Position numbers and translations under genes: made by a program. Below are positions 10,035-18,575 of a stretch of 64,000 nucleotides of DNA, piece after piece; position 1 is the stretch's first letter; each line of letters opens with the position of its first letter. Source of the stretch: an uncultured Collinsella sp. (GTDB lineage: Bacteria > Actinomycetota > Coriobacteriia > Coriobacteriales > Coriobacteriaceae); NCBI GenBank assembly GCA_934668875.1, contig CAKUON010000012.1, forward strand, positions 1 to 64,000, given 5' to 3'. The notes below the pieces were generated by a model. It did not search any database, was not told the DNA's origin, and saw only the letters and a list, made by a program, of their open reading frames with translations.

Positions 10035-10906
10035 TACCCCAGGCGCTCCATAATGGTCGCGGCGATCGCAGGACGATTCATAGTGTACAGGTGCAGGCCG
10101 TCGGCGCCGTGCTCCTTGAGGTCGCAAAGCTGGCGGGCTGCATAATCTACACCAGCTGCCTGCAGGCTCTCGGGGTCATTCTCGTACTTGGCGAGAATCT
10201 TGATGACGGGGGAGGGCAGCGACGCGCCGCACATAAAGACCATGCGGCTGATCTGCGACTTGCCCATAAACGGCATGATGCCCGCGGTAATGGGCACGGT
10301 GATGCCGGCCTTGTCGGCAAGCTCGCGAAAACGGTAGAAGCACTCGTTATCAAAGAAGAGCTGCGTCACAAAGAAGCTCGCGCCGGCGTCTTGCTTTTGC
10401 TTGAGGTGCTCGACCGAGAGGTTGAGATCCTCGCAGGCAATGTGGCCCTCGGGGTAGGCTGCGGCGCCCACGCAAAAGCCGGCGTCGACGAGCTCGGGGA
10501 TGAGGTCACGGGCGTAGGCGTAGTCAGAGGCGGGCTTGTCGTCCTCGGTCGCGCCAGCGGGCAGGTCGCCGCGCAGGGCCAGGATGTTTTCAATGCCGGC
10601 CGAGCGATACTCGTCAATCTTGGCGGCGATATCGGCGTGGGTACGGCCAACGCAGGTGAGGTGCGCTACCGAGGGCGTATCGAATTCGCTCGTAATCATA
10701 TGCGCGATGGGGGCGGTGGTGGCGCCGTTGCCAGAGCCGCCGGCCGAGCAGGTGACCGAGACAAAGCTCGGTGAAAGCTTGCACAGGTTGCCTGCCACCT
10801 CGCGAGCCGTATCGAGGGTAAGCTCACCCTTGGGCGGGAACATCTCAAACGAAACGGGTGCAGTGCCCTGGGATGCTGCCTGCTTAAAAACCTCGTCGAC
10901 GCGCAT
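10034..10906 (-). CDS. metF: 5,10-methylenetetrahydrofolate reductase
   Basis: The 290-residue TIM-barrel flavoenzyme produces the methyltetrahydrofolate used by MetH. Family landmarks are VSFEMFPPKGE near the N-terminus, FVSVTCSAGGSGNG, VAHLTCVGRTHADI, ENILALRGDLP, and DAGASFFVTQLFFDN. The length fits the usual 280-300 residues. The ATG at 10906 is chosen because AAGGAG lies seven bases upstream; the longer frame to 10969 has no such site. It is the first gene of a metF - reactivation protein - metH operon on the minus strand. I looked for SAM, cobalamin and T-box elements in the leader and saw none. Confidence 0.95.
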   Translation of the reverse strand: MRVDEVFKQAASQGTAPVSFEMFPPKGELTLDTAREVAGNLCKLSPSFVSVTCSAGGSGNGATTAPIAHMITSEFDTPSVAHLTCVGRTHADIAAKIDEYRSAGIENILALRGDLPAGATEDDKPASDYAYARDLIPELVDAGFCVGAAAYPEGHIACEDLNLSVEHLKQKQDAGASFFVTQLFFDNECFYRFRELADKAGITVPITAGIMPFMGKSQISRMVFMCGASLPSPVIKILAKYENDPESLQAAGVDYAARQLCDLKEHGADGLHLYTMNRPAIAATIMERLG

Positions 10907-11068
10907 ATCGTGCTCCTTTAGATATTTAGTGCGATGTATTGTAAGGATTCTACAGCACCACTGTGCCACGGTGGAGTTTCCCTCACTATTTGGGGGATAC
11001 CAATCAAAGATGCCTTGCTATCGGCATTCCCTATAGCAGGGCGGCTCATTTTGACACGAGCTATAAAG

Positions 11069-11094
11069 ACTGGTATCTGATGCGAAATACCAGT
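11069..11094. promoter_or_regulatory. dyad in the metF-glnN divergent intergenic region
   Basis: An inverted repeat ACTGGTAT / ATACCAGT is separated by 10 bases in the 424-bp gap between the divergent metF and glnN genes. It is suitable as a regulator binding site or a leader hairpin. No other clear element was seen in 10907-11330. Confidence 0.4.
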
Positions 11095-11330
11095 TAATAG
11101 AGCCCCATTCCAAATTGACTACCCTTAAACCATGGGGAGAGGTCTGCAATTTATACAGTTGATTGGCTGTTGAGGGCGGCAACGCCGCCGCGATGCGGTA
11201 ACCTCATTGATTGGTTTCGTGACAGCAACATAACGGTAATGTTGCGGAAACACGACGAGCCTAATCTATGACTCGTTCGTTAGTAATCAACACCGCTTCT
11301 CACGCGGTGCCGATACGAAGGGAGTTCCGT

Positions 11331-13418
11331 ATGGCCGAACTTACTGACCGCTTCGGGACCATGGTGTTCTCTGAGGAAGTCATGAAGGACTACCTCCCCA
11401 AGGACATTTGGAAGCGCCTTGCTGCAACCCTCGAGGACGGTGAGCCGCTCGACCTGGATGTGGCCAACGCCGTTGCCCACGCCATGAAGGTCTGGGCCAT
11501 CTCCAAGGGCGCGACGCACTACGCGCACTGGTTCCAGCCGCTTTCGGGCATTACTTCCGAGAAGCACGACAGCTTCCTCGAGCCCAACCACGACGGCACC
11601 GCCATTACCAAGTTTACGGGCAAGAACCTCATCCAGGGCGAGCCGGACGCCTCCAGCTTCCCCAACGGCGGCCTGCGTGCCACCTTCGAGGCCCGTGGCT
11701 ACACCGCTTGGGATCCCACCAGCCCCGCATTCATTAAGGACGATGTCCTGTGCATCCCCACGGCTTTCTGCTCCTACACGGGCGAGGCCCTGGACAAGAA
11801 GACCCCGCTGCTGCGCTCCATGACCGCGCTCTCGCGTGAGTCCAAGCGCGTTTTGGCGCTGTTTGGTAAGACCCCCAAGAAGGTCGTTCCTTCCGTGGGC
11901 GATGAGCAGGAGTACTTCCTGATCAAGAAGGACGCTTACCGCAAGCGCAGGGACCTGGTCATCACCGGCCGCACCCTCTTTGGCGCTGCTCCCTGCAAGG
12001 GCCAGGAGCTCGAGGAGCACTACTTTGGCGCTATCCGCCCCACTGTCTCGTCCTATATGAAGGACCTGGACGATGAACTGTGGGCGCTTGGCATTCCTGC
12101 CAAGACCAAGCACAACGAGGTCGCTCCCTGCCAGCATGAGCTCGCCCCTGTCTATGGCGAGGTCAACGAGGCCATCGACCAGAATCTGGTCATGATGGAG
12201 AAGATGAAGCTCATCGCCTCCCGTCACGACCTGGTCTGCCTGCTGCACGAGAAGCCGTTTGAGGGCATCAACGGTTCGGGCAAGCACAATAACTGGTCGC
12301 TTGGCACCGAGTCCGAGAACCTGCTCGACCCGGGCGACACCCCGCTCGACAACCTGCAGTTCATCGTCTTCCTCACCGCGGTGATCGAGGCCGTCGATAA
12401 CTATCAGGAGCTCTTGCGTGCCTCCGTTGCCTCGGCCGGCAACGATCATCGTCTGGGCGCCAACGAGGCTCCTCCGGCGATTATGTCCATCTTCCTGGGC
12501 GACCAGCTTACCGAGGTTGTCGAGAAGATCATCGATGGCAAGGCTTCCGTCCATGCCACGCGTGGCGTGCTCGATCTGGGCGCCGATACCCTGCCCAAGC
12601 TGATGCAGGACAACACTGACCGCAACCGCACCTCCCCGTTTGCCTTCACTGGCAACAAGTTCGAGTTCCGTGCCTGCGGCTCCGAGCAGAACGTCTCCGA
12701 CTCCAACCTGGTGCTCGATGCCGCCGTGGCCAAGTCGCTCAAGTCCTTCGCCGACGCACTCGAGGGTACGCCCGAGGATAAGTTCCAGGACGCCGCGCTC
12801 GAGTACTGCAAGAAGGTGCTGACCGATCACCAGCGCATCCTGTTCTCCGGCGACGGTTACTCCGACGAGTGGCCCATCGAGGCCGAGAAGCGCGGCCTTG
12901 CCAACAACAAGACCACGGCCGACGCTCTTCCCGCCTTTGTTTCCGATAAGGCCATTGCGCTCTTTGAGGAGACGGGTGTCCTGACCAAGGCCGAGGCCCA
13001 GTGCCGCTACGACTGCAAGCTCGAGAAGTACAACAAGCTCATGAACATCGAGGCTACCACGATGATTCGCGAGGCACGTCGTACCTATCGCCCGGTCATC
13101 ACCGCCTATGCCACCAAGGTCGCTAAGGGCCTGGAGGCAATCCGCGCTGCCGGTGCCGATGCTGCCATGCAGTGCGAGCAGAACACGCTCAACAAGCTCT
13201 GCAACGGCATCACCGCCATCAACGACTCCATCAAGGCGCTCGACGCCGTACATCAGAAGGCCGAGGCCCTCGATGGCCAGGAGCAGGCCAACGTGTACGC
13301 GCACGAGGTCGTTCCCGCTATGGATACGCTGCGTGCTGCCGTGGACGCCATGGAGGAGATCGTGGCTGCCGACTACTGGCCGGTCCCGACCTACGACGAC
13401 ATCCTGTTCTACGTGTAG
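11331..13418 (+). CDS. glnN: glutamine synthetase type III
   Basis: The 695-residue enzyme forms glutamine from glutamate and ammonia with ATP. The length and sequence are those of the GSIII class and not of the shorter type I. Diagnostic stretches are [12 protein letters not shown] (metal-binding glutamates), [13 protein letters not shown], the NNWSLGT segment after GSGKH, and [20 protein letters not shown], with an [15 protein letters not shown] nucleotide-site motif. The ATG at 11331 is preceded by AAGGGAG; the in-frame ATG at 11268 lacks such a site. It is monocistronic with its own terminator. Codon choice is strongly biased, consistent with high expression. Confidence 0.96.
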   Translation: MAELTDRFGTMVFSEEVMKDYLPKDIWKRLAATLEDGEPLDLDVANAVAHAMKVWAISKGATHYAHWFQPLSGITSEKHDSFLEPNHDGTAITKFTGKNLIQGEPDASSFPNGGLRATFEARGYTAWDPTSPAFIKDDVLCIPTAFCSYTGEALDKKTPLLRSMTALSRESKRVLALFGKTPKKVVPSVGDEQEYFLIKKDAYRKRRDLVITGRTLFGAAPCKGQELEEHYFGAIRPTVSSYMKDLDDELWALGIPAKTKHNEVAPCQHELAPVYGEVNEAIDQNLVMMEKMKLIASRHDLVCLLHEKPFEGINGSGKHNNWSLGTESENLLDPGDTPLDNLQFIVFLTAVIEAVDNYQELLRASVASAGNDHRLGANEAPPAIMSIFLGDQLTEVVEKIIDGKASVHATRGVLDLGADTLPKLMQDNTDRNRTSPFAFTGNKFEFRACGSEQNVSDSNLVLDAAVAKSLKSFADALEGTPEDKFQDAALEYCKKVLTDHQRILFSGDGYSDEWPIEAEKRGLANNKTTADALPAFVSDKAIALFEETGVLTKAEAQCRYDCKLEKYNKLMNIEATTMIREARRTYRPVITAYATKVAKGLEAIRAAGADAAMQCEQNTLNKLCNGITAINDSIKALDAVHQKAEALDGQEQANVYAHEVVPAMDTLRAAVDAMEEIVAADYWPVPTYDDILFYV

Positions 13419-13448
13419 AACGTAACTGACATATCGTCACGGTATTGA

Positions 13449-13483
13449 GCCGGGGTCTGCATCGCGCGGGCCCCGGCTTTTTG
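13449..13483 (+). terminator. intrinsic terminator of glnN
   Basis: The stem GCCGGGG / CCCCGGC is followed by TTTTTG, 31 bases after the glnN stop. Confidence 0.85.
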
Positions 13484-13542
13484 TTTGCGAAGGACGCTTT
13501 GGATCCCGCTTTGCAACTGATTCGCCCACGCAATAAGGGGTC

Positions 13543-13761
13543 GTGGGCAAAAAACGTCAAATATGAGTACTGTCACAAGCCCTGCAGCATTATCTTTTTG
13601 CAAAATATGCAGTGTTACGCAACATATGTCCAAGTACTTAGCTGATAAACGCCTGCAATTCTTCCGCCGTAGGACGCCTGGCGTCCAAATTGCCTTCTGA
13701 TGGCATGAAATCGCTGTTACTAAATTGGTAACAGTACTCATATTTGCTATTTTTTGTCCAC
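13543..13761. mobile_element. MITE-like element with 34-bp imperfect terminal inverted repeats
   Basis: The left end 13543-13576 (containing CAAATATGAGTACTGT) is repeated in inverted orientation at 13728-13761 with about five mismatches. The roughly 150-bp interior has small internal dyads (CTGTTAC / GTAACAG at the right end; GGACGCC / GGCGTCC) and no credible protein. The whole 219-bp unit has terminal inverted repeats without a transposase, the definition of a non-autonomous element. Short open frames across it are products of the repeats and are not reported as genes. Confidence 0.72.
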
Positions 13762-13796
13762 GGGCCCTTGGATGACAGTGTGATTTTATGCCTTCG

Positions 13797-13884
13797 GGGT
13801 TCGAATCCCGGCGTTGGAGAAGAAAAAAGCCCGTCACCACAAGGGTAACGGGCTTTGCATTTCAAATGGTGCCCCCAGCGGGAT
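13797..13884 (-). repeat. 88-bp duplication copy A, carrying a relic of the tRNA-Glu 3' end and its terminator
   Basis: This copy aligns without length change to 13986-14073. Both begin GGGTTCGAATCCCGGCG, contain an AGCCCG...CGGGCTT hairpin, and end with TGGTGCCCCCAGCGGGAT. That last segment is the complement of the tRNA-Glu acceptor end with CCA. In copy A the tRNA sequence stops after 18 bases, so only a relic remains. The TTCGAAT block looks like a T-arm of a second degraded tRNA on the plus strand. Confidence 0.75.
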
Positions 13885-14011
13885 GTCCGCGTGCGGCTGG
13901 CGCCGCCCGCTTTCGCTGCGTCGCTCCGCTCCTTGCGTGCTGCGCTGGAAAACGCTTACGCGTTTCCTCAGCTCCGCACCCTGTCGGGTTCGAATCCCGG
14001 CGCATGGGTAG

Positions 14012-14046
14012 CAAAAAGCCCGCCGCCGCGAGGGCAACGGGCTTCT
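14012..14046 (-). terminator. terminator of tRNA-Glu
   Basis: On the minus strand a GC stem (AAGCCCG...CGGGCTT) is followed by TTTTTGC, 10 bases after the tRNA CCA end. It also lies inside the second 88-bp repeat copy. Confidence 0.8.
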
Positions 14047-14055
14047 CAGATTCTG

Positions 14056-14132
14056 TGGTGCCCCCAGCGGGATTCGAACCCGCGATATCCACCTTGAAAG
14101 GGTGGCGTCCTTGGCCGCTAGACGATGGGGAC
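14056..14132 (-). tRNA. tRNA-Glu (anticodon UUC)
   Basis: The minus strand folds as a cloverleaf. The acceptor GTCCCCA pairs with TGGGGGC, the anticodon stem is CCACC/GGTGG with loop CTTTCAA (anticodon TTC), and the T-arm is CGGGTTCGAATCCCG. An encoded CCA is included in the coordinates. Confidence 0.96.
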
Positions 14133-14142
14133 AGCGGGAAAG

Positions 14143-14151
14143 AGTATAGCA
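14143..14151 (-). promoter_or_regulatory. extended -10 promoter of tRNA-Glu
   Basis: The minus strand reads TGCTATACT, an extended -10 box about 11 bases before the tRNA 5' end. A good -35 is not evident. Confidence 0.6.
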
Positions 14152-14191
14152 GACTTTTTTGCCGGCGCGTATATCGTTGGCAAACTGGAAA

Positions 14192-14226
14192 ACCACCACA
14201 AAGGTGCCTGTCCCCTTTGTGGTGGT
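14192..14226 (-). terminator. hairpin downstream of murT-gatD with GGACAGGCA loop
   Basis: Perfect 13-bp arms (ACCACCACAAAGG and complement) enclose a nine-base loop. On the minus strand a TTTT follows, so it can terminate murT-gatD. The ACAAAGGGGACAGG core is shared with a hairpin at 62852-62884, suggesting a dispersed REP-like family. Confidence 0.75.
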
Positions 14227-14232
14227 GGGGCG

Positions 14233-16410
14233 TTAGGGGAGGAGCTTCATCGCGGCGTCGTGGGCGGCGTGCTCGTAGGTGTCGTCGAGGGGTTTGAGCG
14301 GCAGCAGGGCTGTGGCCTGCGCATCGCCGCGGCGCTCGAGGGCGTGGGTAATGAGCCAGTCGGCAAGCTCGGGGTTCTTGGGTAGTGCCGGTCCGTGTAG
14401 ATACGTGCCGATGACGCCCTTGTAGATCAGTCCCTCAAAGCCATCGTCGCCGTTGTTGCCGGTACTCGTGACGACGGACGTTCCGAGCGGCGTGGCCTCT
14501 GCATCGAGCAGGGTGCGGCCGCCGTGGTTCTCGAATCCCACAAAGGGCTCGGGTGACAGGTCGGTCTTGACGGCGACGTTGCCGATCAGGCGGTCGGAGC
14601 CGCGTACGGTTTCGGCGGCAATGACGCCCAGGCCCTCGATGCGATTCTCGCCCATATAGTACGAACGGCCGAGCAGCTGATAGCTGCCACAGATGGCAAG
14701 CAGTGTACCGCCGTCCTCAACATAGGCTGCGACCTTGTCTTTTTGGGCGAGCAGCTCGTGTGCCACGGCTAGCTGGTCGCGGTCGGAGCCGCCACCCATC
14801 ATGACGATATCGGCATCGGCCAAATCAAGCGTCTCGCCCATGCGGACCTCGTCCACGCGCACGGGAATGCCGCGCCAGGCGCAGCGGCGCTCAAGCGCAA
14901 TAACGTTGCCGCCGTCGCCGTAGAGGTTGAGGGCATCGGGGTACAGATAGACGATGCGCACCGGGCGCGAAAGCTCGACTGGCGCGATGCCGACAGGAAG
15001 AGCGCTGCCGTCGGCACGGGCTACGGCGCGCCCGGCAACAGCGTCGGCGGTGGTGCCCTTCAGCTCGTCGAGTTCTTTGACCAGCGGCGGGAAGGCCGTG
15101 TAGTTGGCGACGGCGTAGAAGGTGTCATCGGCGGCCTCGTCTGCCACGGCGCCGATCGCCTGCGCGACGTCCGAGATAATCGCGGCATCGATGCCGGCGT
15201 ACTTGAGGCGTACCTGCATGTCGTGCGCACGCGTGCCTCCGGCAAAGGCGACAAGACCCGGCGTGTCGGCGATGCGCTCGAAGTCGACATCGTAGATCCA
15301 CGAGACATCGTGGCCGTCGGCATCGTTATCGTTTAGGAAGAAGGCGCAGAGCCTGCCACCTGCCGTTTTAATGGACTGGATCTGGCGATCGAAGCCCACG
15401 GGATTCTTGGCCAGGTTGGCCTCGACGGTGCGGCCGGCAATATCCCAGCGGCCCATGCGTCCGCCGGCGGGCACGTAGGCATTAAGCGTGGGCTGCAGGT
15501 GCGCCGCGTCCACGCCCAGCTCGTGCGCCGCAAAGAAGGCGGCGGCGACGTTATAGACCATGTACAGGCCGTTGTAGCGCGTGGCGATGTGCACGGCGGG
15601 CGTGCTGGAATCAGATCCAAACACCAGGTCAAAGCCGTAACCGTCGCAGCCGAGCTCCACGCTCGTCACGCGACGGACAAGCGCAGGACGGGCCCAACCG
15701 CACGAGGGGCAACGGTAGGCGCCGAGCTGGCCGTATTGCACGTAGTCATACTCCAGCGGCGCGTTGCACTGCGAGCAAAAGCGCGAGTCGCTAATGCGGT
15801 CAGACTCGGTGTTGGTGGCGCCGTCGATGCCAAAGGCAATACTCGCGTTGGGAACGCGCGCGGCGATCGCGGCACACAGCGGGTCGTCTGCGTTGTAGAT
15901 GAGCGTCGTTGCCGGAGAGAGCTCCAAGGCATGGGCGATGACGTCTTGGGTATGGTCGATCTCGCCGTAGCGGTCTAGCTGGTCGCGGAACAGGTTGAGC
16001 AGCACAAAGTACGTCGGCTTGAGCTTGGGCAGAACGCGTACGGTGTAGAGCTCGTCGCACTCAAAAACGCCCACGCGCTTGCCGCTGCTGGTGTGCTTAA
16101 GGCCGCCGCGGGCCTCGAGCAGAGCACCCACCACACCAGGCTCCATATTGTTGCCGGCACGATTGCACACCACGGTAGCACCGCTGGCAGCAACGGCGTC
16201 GGCGATGAGGTTGGATGTGGTGGTCTTGCCATTAGTACCGGTGATCACCACACTGCGGTCGACCAGGCTCGCGAGGTCGCTTAGCAGCTCGGGGTCGATC
16301 TTCATGGCGATGCGGCCGGGAAGCACGCCGCCCTGGCGTTTGAGGACAGAGCGCAGTCCCCAGCGGGCGATATCGCTCGAGGTGCAGGCGAGAGATGAGC
16401 GGAGGTTCAT
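14233..16410 (-). CDS. fused MurT-GatD: lipid II isoglutaminyl synthase, both subunits in one chain
   Basis: The 725-residue protein joins two proteins that are usually separate. Residues 1 to about 455 are MurT: a Mur-ligase ATP site GTNGKTT (58-64), ECDE, an inserted zinc ribbon with C212, C215, C234 and C237, and LNDNDADGHDVSW. Residues from about 485 are GatD, a glutamine amidotransferase: YLYPDALNLYGDGGNV, GGGSDRDQ, nucleophile C574 in AICGSYQLLG, and H672 in GTYLHGPALPKNP. The complex amidates D-glutamate of lipid II in the cytoplasm using glutamine. AGGAA lies about eight bases before the ATG. It follows the two helical-repeat genes on the minus strand with a 45-bp gap, so it may share their transcript. 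Confidence 0.93.
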   Translation of the reverse strand: MNLRSSLACTSSDIARWGLRSVLKRQGGVLPGRIAMKIDPELLSDLASLVDRSVVITGTNGKTTTSNLIADAVAASGATVVCNRAGNNMEPGVVGALLEARGGLKHTSSGKRVGVFECDELYTVRVLPKLKPTYFVLLNLFRDQLDRYGEIDHTQDVIAHALELSPATTLIYNADDPLCAAIAARVPNASIAFGIDGATNTESDRISDSRFCSQCNAPLEYDYVQYGQLGAYRCPSCGWARPALVRRVTSVELGCDGYGFDLVFGSDSSTPAVHIATRYNGLYMVYNVAAAFFAAHELGVDAAHLQPTLNAYVPAGGRMGRWDIAGRTVEANLAKNPVGFDRQIQSIKTAGGRLCAFFLNDNDADGHDVSWIYDVDFERIADTPGLVAFAGGTRAHDMQVRLKYAGIDAAIISDVAQAIGAVADEAADDTFYAVANYTAFPPLVKELDELKGTTADAVAGRAVARADGSALPVGIAPVELSRPVRIVYLYPDALNLYGDGGNVIALERRCAWRGIPVRVDEVRMGETLDLADADIVMMGGGSDRDQLAVAHELLAQKDKVAAYVEDGGTLLAICGSYQLLGRSYYMGENRIEGLGVIAAETVRGSDRLIGNVAVKTDLSPEPFVGFENHGGRTLLDAEATPLGTSVVTSTGNNGDDGFEGLIYKGVIGTYLHGPALPKNPELADWLITHALERRGDAQATALLPLKPLDDTYEHAAHDAAMKLLP

Positions 16411-16455
16411 GAAGCCGTTCCTAACATAGATGACATGGTCGGGGCGATCGCGTCG

Positions 16456-17499
16456 CTAAAAGCCGTAGCGGCGCGCAAATTCCTGGGCAAGCTGCGATAC
16501 GTCTTCGCAGGCGTTGGCCCAGGGGGCAAAGTCGGGGGTGTCCGAGATAATGCCGTCGGCTTCCCAAACCGCCTGGTGCGAGAGGTCCCAGGGGTCGCGC
16601 GGCTCGGGCCGGCAGGGAAGATACGGCGTCTGGTACATGGGGTTCAGCAAGAAGAACGCGCCGCCCTCGCAACGGTTAGCGAACTCACGCAGCGCGCGCG
16701 TCGCCGGGCGCATCTTGTTTGTTTTGAACAGCAGAATCGTGCGGGCGAGCAGGTACCAAGGAGAGTTTTCGAGTGCGTCTGCCCCCATCTGTTCCTCGAG
16801 CTGATGCGCCAGGGCAAAAAAGCCGTCCTGGTCTTCCAAGCGGGCGAGGGCAAGCAGCACGGTGCCGGCGGCCCGAGTGGGATAGCCTTCTGCTTTAAGG
16901 ACGCGGCGGGCGTAGTTGGCAGCAGCGCGGTAGCGGGCGCTCGCCATGCACAGCTGCGAGATGGCCTCGAGCGTGTGGAGCCACCCGATAAGGGCCGGCT
17001 CGCTCACGGTAAGATCCGCTGCGGTGACACCGTCGGCCAAAACATTATTGGCCCAGTAGTGCGGGGCCTCCATATCAAACCCGGACACGCTCTGTTGCAG
17101 GTAGTCGGCCGTGCTCGTCTCGAGCTTCATCAGGTCGCCCAGGCAGGCGTCGACGGGCGTGTCCGCTAGGATGATGGCGAGCAGCTGGGCATCGACGGCC
17201 AGCGCATCGATGCGGACGATCTTGAGCAGTTCATCACGCATATCGTCGAACAGGCGGTTGCGCGTCTGCTCAAACTCCTCGTCGCTGCCCATGTCCTCAA
17301 TGCGATGGAGCTCGTCGAGCAGGTGGCGATGAACACCGGCATAGGACAGCAGCGCCTGGGCATGCTCGGACTGCGCGTACTTGTGGGGATTCGCACTAAT
17401 GTCGTTATGGACAAGCTCGCGTGCTGCATCGGTGAGTTCGGGGTGCGACGCCAGATAGGTGCGCTCCAGGTAGGCGGGGATGTAGACGCTCGGATCCAT
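16456..17499 (-). CDS. helical-repeat (TPR-like) protein, function unknown
   Basis: I do not recognise a named family. The 347-residue soluble protein is mostly alpha-helical, with TPR-like spacing in the middle (SARYRAAANYARRVLKAEG) and a conserved-looking C-terminal block (FFLLNPMYQTPYLPCRPEPRDPWDL). Its layout parallels that of the upstream neighbour: a helical N-terminus, a RYR-x-A-hairpin, an SPW/DPW-x-L repeat, then an acidic/tryptophan-containing end. The two look like diverged tandem paralogues. Its ATG overlaps the neighbour's stop codon (TAATG), so the pair is translationally coupled and probably forms a complex. There is no signal peptide or membrane segment. Confidence 0.8.
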   Translation of the reverse strand: MDPSVYIPAYLERTYLASHPELTDAARELVHNDISANPHKYAQSEHAQALLSYAGVHRHLLDELHRIEDMGSDEEFEQTRNRLFDDMRDELLKIVRIDALAVDAQLLAIILADTPVDACLGDLMKLETSTADYLQQSVSGFDMEAPHYWANNVLADGVTAADLTVSEPALIGWLHTLEAISQLCMASARYRAAANYARRVLKAEGYPTRAAGTVLLALARLEDQDGFFALAHQLEEQMGADALENSPWYLLARTILLFKTNKMRPATRALREFANRCEGGAFFLLNPMYQTPYLPCRPEPRDPWDLSHQAVWEADGIISDTPDFAPWANACEDVSQLAQEFARRYGF

Positions 17500-18575
17500 T
17501 AGAGGTCTCCTCCCTTAAACGGTAAGCCCTGCTCGGCCGCACGCAGTATGCGCTCGTCGATCTGGGAGCGCACGATGTCGTTGGTGGCGACCCAGGCGGC
17601 AAAGCTGGCGTTGTCGGGCGCGCCCAGGCCCTCCTGCAGTACCGGCGTCGCCTCGGACAGCGCAAGGACAAGTTCGTCGGTGGAGCCTGCACCCACGTTG
17701 ACGCGGGCATAGACGCCATCGGGAAACTCGGTTTGGAAGTAGAGCGCCTCGGCTGCGTGCGGGCACGAGCGCGCAAGGATGCGCAGGTAGTGTTCGGCGC
17801 CCTCGTAATCCAGCTCGCGCCAGGCAGCGCTCATCAGCGCGATGAGCGTCCACGGGTCCAAGTCGCGTTCTGCATCCTTGGGACGACGGCGCAGCGGCGT
17901 GTTGGCGAGATAGGGGACGGAGTGGGCAGAGCGAAAGTGCTTGAGCTCCTCAGCGGGGTATTCGAGCTTTGCCATGGCGAGCATTGCGGTGTGGCGGACG
18001 CCGGCAGGATCGTTGGGGGCAATGTCCAAGCTGCGATTTGCGGCTTCGAGCGACATACGGTAGCGGCCGCTAATGAGGGCACGCGATGCCAGGGCGGCAA
18101 GCCAGCGCAGGTAGGGACGGCGGGTCAGGTCGCCTGCGGCCTCACGCTCGTAGAGGTCCTGCGCCGAGGCAATCTTGAGCGCCAGATCGTGCTCCACCTC
18201 GTCGCACTTGGACACCAGATACTGCACGTATTCCTCGTTAGATTCGGCGGTGAGTGCGCACAGCATGCGCTGGGCATCCCAGTTGCTCGGGTCGAGCGCA
18301 GCTGCCTCGCGGAGCATGTTTTCGGCCGCGGCTTCTTCTTGCTCTGCCTGGGCGTCGTCGGGGATAAAGGGGATGCGGTAGTCGACAGCCTCGACCACCT
18401 TGGCAATGAGGTGCCCGGCGCGGTCGCGGTCGTGCACGATGAGCGGTGCGGGGTTGCGGGTGAATTGTTCCATCAGACGCTCTACGGCGGCACCGTCGGT
18501 GAGCGGGATATTGTCGCGGCGCAAGGCCTCAAGAACGAGGCGATGGCAATCCTCTTGAATGGGATCGAATGCCAT
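17499..18575 (-). CDS. helical-repeat (TPR-like) protein, paralogue of the downstream gene
   Basis: The 358-residue soluble protein has at least three TPR-like helix pairs (RYRMSLEAANRSLDIAPNDPAG, split here by reading; DYEGAEHYLRILARSCPHAAEALYF region). The ATG at 18575 is chosen because AGGAGG lies six bases upstream; a longer frame to 18605 has no site. No catalytic motif is visible. The segment CPHAAEALYF followed by a tyrosine/glycine turn and a second acidic helix corresponds in order to the C-terminal block of the neighbour. Function cannot be assigned; adaptor or scaffold is the generic expectation for TPR-like proteins. Confidence 0.8.
   Translation of the reverse strand: MAFDPIQEDCHRLVLEALRRDNIPLTDGAAVERLMEQFTRNPAPLIVHDRDRAGHLIAKVVEAVDYRIPFIPDDAQAEQEEAAAENMLREAAALDPSNWDAQRMLCALTAESNEEYVQYLVSKCDEVEHDLALKIASAQDLYEREAAGDLTRRPYLRWLAALASRALISGRYRMSLEAANRSLDIAPNDPAGVRHTAMLAMAKLEYPAEELKHFRSAHSVPYLANTPLRRRPKDAERDLDPWTLIALMSAAWRELDYEGAEHYLRILARSCPHAAEALYFQTEFPDGVYARVNVGAGSTDELVLALSEATPVLQEGLGAPDNASFAAWVATNDIVRSQIDERILRAAEQGLPFKGGDL

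Noticed and set aside
10907-11330. Possible SAM, cobalamin or T-box leader before metF
   Set aside because: I checked for a box-like core, K-turn and T-box tail by eye and found no convincing match, only a short dyad. A covariance-model search would decide.
11280-13304. 674-codon open frame antisense to glnN
   Set aside because: It lies wholly opposite a highly conserved gene and has Val/Gly/Leu-rich composition typical of antisense frames in GC-rich DNA.
13409-13865. Small open frames across the MITE-like element and tRNA relic
   Set aside because: They arise from reading the inverted ends in both directions, have no ribosome site and no protein signature.
13797-13884. Second tRNA-Glu gene
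   Set aside because: Only 18 bases of the acceptor end remain; anticodon and D arms are absent.
13885-13985. CRISPR-like repeats near the tRNA locus
   Set aside because: Only two copies of an 88-bp unit occur and they contain tRNA and terminator sequence; no repeat-spacer pattern and no cas genes in the window.
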